Assembly (NCBI GenBank): GCA_030039655.1
Contig: JASHVC010000500.1
Coordinates: 1 to 9,622, forward strand
Direction of reading: 5' to 3'
DNA: 9,622 nt
Source: Xanthobacteraceae bacterium
Lineage (GTDB): Bacteria > Pseudomonadota > Alphaproteobacteria > Rhizobiales > Xanthobacteraceae
Position 1 is the first letter of the stretch. Each line of letters starts with the position of its first letter. Below, piece by piece: positions 7,051-9,622 of this stretch. Made by a program: the position numbers and the translations under genes. Under the pieces are notes generated by a model. It saw nothing but the letters and a program-made list of their open reading frames with translations, did not search any database and had not been told where the DNA came from.

Positions 7051-7851
7051 GTGCCTAAACTCGACGCAGCAGCGTGCGCCGGGATGAAGGAGGCGCTCAG
7101 CACGATCGCCGTACACGCGGCGCTTGTAATCCGCGAGAAGGCCCACACAGACGGCATCCAGCGCAAGGCCGACGGCTCGCCGGTGACCGATGCAGATCTG
7201 GCGGCGGAAGCGGCGATCCGCGAGGATCTGACGCGACTGGTGCCGGCGCTGCCGATCATTTCGGAGGAACAGGCAACCCCACCGCAACCCCTGCCCCGCG
7301 ACGCCGACTATTTCCTCGTCGACCCGCTCGACGGCACGCGAGAATTCATCGCCGGCCGGGACGAATATGCCGTCAACATCGCGCTCATGGCCGCTGGCGC
7401 GCCAGTCCTCGGCATCATCGCCGCACCCGCCCTCGGCCTGATCTGGCGCGGGATCGTAGGCTCCGGCGCCGAGCGTGTCGCCTTCACTGCCGACGGTACA
7501 TGCGGGCCACCGGAGCCGATCCGGACGCGCTCAAGGCCCCAGGGCGAACTAGTCGCGCTGGTCAGCCGCTCGCACCTCGAGCCGCGTACCCAGGCGTTCC
7601 TCGACGGCCTGCCAAAGGTACGGGCGATCCAATGCGGTTCGGCGGTAAAATTCTGTCGCGTCGCCGACGGCTCAGCCGACCTCTATCCACGGCTGGCGCC
7701 GACGCGGGATTGGGACGTCGCGGCAGGTCAGGCGCTGGTGGAAGCGGCGGGCGGGCAACTACGTACGCCCGACGGCGCGCGGCTGGTTTACGGCACGCCC
7801 GACTTGCGAATACCTGGATTTATCGCCTGGGCGGATCCTACAAAGGCTTAG
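7051..7851 (+). CDS. cysQ: 3'(2'),5'-bisphosphate nucleotidase CysQ (inositol monophosphatase family)
   Basis: CysQ hydrolyses 3'-phosphoadenosine 5'-phosphate, the by-product of sulfate assimilation, to AMP. The 266-aa protein has the metal-binding motifs of the inositol monophosphatase fold: E72/E73 in IISEE, D91 and D94 in VDPLDGTREFI, and D222 in RDWDVAAGQ. The DPLDGTREF form and the following DEYAVNIAL are characteristic of CysQ rather than of inositol phosphatases or HisN, and GSAVKFCRVADGSADLYPR fits the CysQ substrate region. The GTG at 7051 is supported by GGAG at 7041-7044, 6 bases away. It is transcribed divergently from chpT across 109 bp. No other sulfur gene is in the window. 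A generic inositol phosphatase is the alternative, less likely. Confidence 0.92.
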   Translation: MPKLDAAACAGMKEALSTIAVHAALVIREKAHTDGIQRKADGSPVTDADLAAEAAIREDLTRLVPALPIISEEQATPPQPLPRDADYFLVDPLDGTREFIAGRDEYAVNIALMAAGAPVLGIIAAPALGLIWRGIVGSGAERVAFTADGTCGPPEPIRTRSRPQGELVALVSRSHLEPRTQAFLDGLPKVRAIQCGSAVKFCRVADGSADLYPRLAPTRDWDVAAGQALVEAAGGQLRTPDGARLVYGTPDLRIPGFIAWADPTKA

Positions 7852-7933
7852 ACTGACGACAGGCCACCTCGGGCGGCGGCGCTTTTCAAGATTGACGCTG
7901 CTTTCGTTTTTGCCGTGCTGCCGTCATAGTTTT

Positions 7934-7974
7934 AGCTAAGTGTGAAACTGATTCGGATCGGCTTCACACAAGCT
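7934..7974. promoter_or_regulatory. Imperfect inverted repeat upstream of eipA, with a GATTC in the loop
   Basis: The left arm AGCTAAGTGTGAA (7934-7946) and right arm TTCACACAAGCT (7963-7974) are complementary apart from a bulged or mismatched A, leaving a 16-base centre. The centre contains GATTC (7950-7954), a match to the alphaproteobacterial CcrM methylation site GANTC. The element ends 33 bases before the eipA start, so it could be an operator near the promoter or a hairpin in the leader. I found no convincing -35/-10 pair; TTGACG at 7892-7897 has no good partner at 17 bases. Confidence 0.45.
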
Positions 7975-7997
7975 AGGCGCGGCGAAGCGTTGAGCCC

Positions 7998-8001
7998 GGA
8001 G
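7998..8001 (+). promoter_or_regulatory. Ribosome binding site fixing the eipA start
   Basis: GGAG lies 6 bases before the ATG at 8008, a normal distance, but directly touches the in-frame ATG at 8002. This favours 8008 as the start and gives a protein beginning MNYLLRVAVA, a compact signal peptide. Confidence 0.7.
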
Positions 8002-8007
8002 ATGTCG

Positions 8008-8664
8008 ATGAATTATTTGTTAAGAGTTGCGGTCGCCACTTTGTTCGTTGCCGGTCTCGTAGTTGCGCCTGCGTCCGCTCAATACACCGGTTCAGTCCAG
8101 TCTGCCCCGCTGGGGGCTGACATACCGTCGGCCGCGCCACCGCCTGGTCCGCCGCCGGCCGCGCAGCAGCAGCCACACGGCGACGAGTTCTCGCCGGGCG
8201 AATTGATCGATGCCGGGCACCACTTCTTCGGCGGCGTATCGCGCGGCCTCGCCTTGGTGGTGCAGAAGGCGGTCAGCCAATGGGGACAGCCCAACGGCTA
8301 CATCTTGGGCGAGGAAGCCAGCGGTGCTTTCGTCGGCGGCCTGCGCTTCGGCGACGGCACGCTCTACACCAAGAACGCCGGCGACGTGCGCGTGTTCTGG
8401 GAAGGCCCAACGGTCGGCTTCGATGCCGGCGCCGACGGCGCGCGCACCATGATGCTGGTCTATAATCTGCCGCGCACGCAGGCGATTTACGACCGTTTCG
8501 GCGGCGTCAATGGGTCCGCGTATTTTGTCGGCGGCTTCGGCATGACGGCGCTGACTGCCAACGACATCGTGCTGGTGCCAATCCGCACCGGCGTAGGGCT
8601 ACGCCTGGGCGCAAATGTCGGCTACCTGAAATTCACCTCGCGACCGACCTGGAATCCGTTCTGA
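8008..8664 (+). CDS. eipA: EipA-family (DUF1134) periplasmic envelope integrity protein
   Basis: In Brucella, EipA is a periplasmic protein needed for envelope stress resistance and virulence; its biochemical role is not established. The 218-aa protein starts with a signal peptide: a basic/hydrophobic run to about residue 20, then PASA with likely cleavage before Gln25. A Pro/Ala/Gln-rich low-complexity stretch (about 42-57) follows. The DUF1134 domain (about 60-218) is rich in Gly and short beta strands, with EEASGAFVGGLRFGDGTLY and the conserved C-terminal GYLKFTSRPTWNPF. The ATG at 8008 is preferred over 8002 by ribosome-site spacing, and over an upstream GTG at 7942 because that would bury the signal sequence. 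It probably stands alone or with the downstream coiled-coil gene, which is 223 bases away. Confidence 0.9.
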   Translation: MNYLLRVAVATLFVAGLVVAPASAQYTGSVQSAPLGADIPSAAPPPGPPPAAQQQPHGDEFSPGELIDAGHHFFGGVSRGLALVVQKAVSQWGQPNGYILGEEASGAFVGGLRFGDGTLYTKNAGDVRVFWEGPTVGFDAGADGARTMMLVYNLPRTQAIYDRFGGVNGSAYFVGGFGMTALTANDIVLVPIRTGVGLRLGANVGYLKFTSRPTWNPF

Positions 8665-8703
8665 GCCACACACTTCCCGTTAAGCACGGCGCGAAGGCTT
8701 TTG

Positions 8704-8743
8704 TTAACCCATTGGCGCGGCAAGCAAAGTCAATTTAGGTTAA
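8704..8743. promoter_or_regulatory. Inverted TTAACC / GGTTAA elements between eipA and the coiled-coil gene
   Basis: TTAACC (8704-8709) and GGTTAA (8738-8743) face each other across 28 bases; another TTAA is at 8680-8683. TTAAC is half of the CtrA consensus TTAA-N7-TTAA, but the spacing here does not fit the consensus, so this is at most a pair of half-sites. These are AT-rich islands in GC-rich DNA and may also mark the promoter of the downstream gene. Confidence 0.25.
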
Positions 8744-8774
8744 TGACTGGTGGATGTGCTAGGGTGGGACCGCT

Positions 8775-8871
8775 CGGACAGGGCGATCCCGTTCCCTACC
8801 TTCCCTCCCCTGTCCGTATCCGATGCAAACGATAAATCCTCGCCGATGCGCGGCCGAGGGAAGGCAGGGGA
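8775..8871 (+). other. Possible structured, pseudoknot-like leader of the coiled-coil gene
   Basis: CGGACAGGG (8775-8783) and CCCTGTCCG (8808-8816) form a perfect 9-bp stem with a 24-base loop. Inside that loop, 8792-8807 (pyrimidine-rich) is complementary to 8856-8871 (GAGGGAAGGCAGGGGA) at 14 of 16 positions plus one G-U, which would make an H-type pseudoknot. A third option, CTCCCCTG (8806-8813) with CAGGGGAG (8865-8872), competes with both. The downstream partner ends 3 bases before the GGAGG ribosome site (8875-8879). The complementary segments are purine/pyrimidine-rich, so some pairing may be due to composition alone. Confidence 0.4.
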
Positions 8872-8887
8872 GTTGGAGGCGTAGATC

Positions 8888-9622
8888 GTGATCGAAATGA
8901 TCATGTATTTCGGCATCGGCTTTCTGGCCGCGGCCTTGATCGCGCTCCTGTTCTTTCCCCTCGTGCACAACCGCGCCGTACGCCTGACCATGCGGCGGCT
9001 GGAAGCCGCAACTCCGTTGACCATCGCCGAAATCCGCGCCGACAAGGATCAGCTGCGCGCCGAGTTTGCCATGGCCACCCGGCGCCTGGAAATGAACGTC
9101 GAGCAGATGAAGGCCAAGACGACGGCGCAACTCGCCGAGCTGGGCAAGAAGAACGACGCCCTCAATCAGCTCAGGAAGGAACTCGGCGAAAAGACCGCGA
9201 CGATCTTCTCTTTGGAAGAGCGCGACAAGACGCTCATCGAGCAGATGCGTACGACGGAGGAGGAACATGAACTCAAGAGCAGCTCGCTGCGCGAAGCCGA
9301 GCGCATCATTTCCGAAAAGGAGGCGGAGCTTTCCAAGCTGATCGCCGAGCTCGGCGACCAGTCGATCAGCGCCGACAGTCAGCGTGTCGAGCTTGCCGCC
9401 ATGCGCGCGCAGGTCGAAGCCATGAAGATCAGCGCCGCCGAGTTTGAACGCAACATCAAGGAGGCCGAGGAAAGGCTGACACGCGAGCGCGGCACGTCCG
9501 CCGCGGCGACCACCGACTTAACCGATGCGCGTGGCAAGATCGACGAACTCAGCGCGCGTGTCGCCGATCTCGAGAAGCAGCTTGCGGCACACGTCGGCAC
9601 AGCCGAAGCACTCAGCAAGGGC
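8888..9622 (+). CDS. Membrane-anchored coiled-coil protein of unknown function (partial, 3' end beyond the right edge)
   Basis: The frame is open from the GTG at 8888 to the window end, 245 codons without a stop. One hydrophobic segment (about residues 5-26, YFGIGFLAAALIALLFFPL) is followed by a basic HNRAVRL stretch, so the rest probably lies in the cytoplasm with a short N-terminus outside. A block at about 35-80 (RRLEAATPLTIAEIRADKDQ, then LRAEFAMATRRLE) looks compact. From there to the edge the sequence is rich in Glu, Lys, Gln, Ala and Leu with heptad-like spacing and no enzyme motif, indicating a long coiled coil. I recall similar uncharacterised Rhizobiales proteins sharing the block after the membrane segment, but can name no function. 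The GTG is chosen because GGAGG (8875-8879) sits 8 bases upstream; the in-frame ATG at 8897 is 17 away. Confidence 0.85.
   Translation, partial: MIEMIMYFGIGFLAAALIALLFFPLVHNRAVRLTMRRLEAATPLTIAEIRADKDQLRAEFAMATRRLEMNVEQMKAKTTAQLAELGKKNDALNQLRKELGEKTATIFSLEERDKTLIEQMRTTEEEHELKSSSLREAERIISEKEAELSKLIAELGDQSISADSQRVELAAMRAQVEAMKISAAEFERNIKEAEERLTRERGTSAAATTDLTDARGKIDELSARVADLEKQLAAHVGTAEALSKG

Noticed and set aside
6942..7259. Long N-terminal extension of ChpT to 7259
   Set aside because: It runs antisense through the start of cysQ and lacks similarity to ChpT; the ATG at 6941 has GGAG 6 bases upstream.
8759..9268. 169-aa open frame on the minus strand opposite the coiled-coil gene
   Set aside because: Low-complexity His/Arg/Leu-rich shadow of the coiled-coil codons, with no supporting start context.

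Overview
The window is GC-rich DNA from an alphaproteobacterium, most likely a member of the Rhizobiales (Bradyrhizobium/Rhodopseudomonas/Pseudolabrys-like). The organism call rests on gene content: a ChpT-type phosphotransferase of the CtrA pathway, an EipA (DUF1134) envelope protein, an alphaproteobacterial CheY with an LLDWNMP motif, and a membrane-anchored coiled-coil protein of a type I recall from Rhizobiales. No tRNA, rRNA, CRISPR array, transposase or integrase was seen.

Positions 1-6093, minus strand, hold a chemotaxis cluster in transcription order cheA, cheW, cheY, cheB, cheR, cheR. The cheA-W-Y-B-R order and the receiver domain on CheA resemble the Che1-type clusters of Azospirillum and Rhodospirillum centenum. 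CheA feeds phosphate to CheY (motor output) and CheB (receptor demethylation), CheW couples CheA to receptors, and CheR methylates receptors. No receptor gene lies in the window.

The striking part is the distal end of this cluster. A segment made of the cheB 3' end plus cheR is tandemly duplicated with a period of about 896-899 bp. The first cheR has lost its own 3' end and is fused in frame to a second, diverged copy of the last ~56 codons of cheB. A second cheR starts at the end of that tail, through the same GTGA stop/start overlap that joins cheB to the first cheR, and runs off the left edge. The copies differ at roughly a fifth to a quarter of residues, so the arrangement is old and both frames have stayed open.

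Positions 6297-6941, minus strand, carry chpT, upstream of cheA in the same orientation with about 200 bp between them; I saw no convincing terminator there. This puts a cell-cycle phosphorelay gene next to the chemotaxis genes. Across a 109-bp divergent region, cysQ (7051-7851, plus) encodes a PAP phosphatase.

Positions 8008-8664 carry eipA, a secreted envelope-integrity protein, preceded by an imperfect inverted repeat. The 223-bp gap 8665-8887 holds TTAACC/GGTTAA elements and a possible pseudoknot-like leader in front of a coiled-coil membrane protein gene (8888 to the right edge, incomplete).
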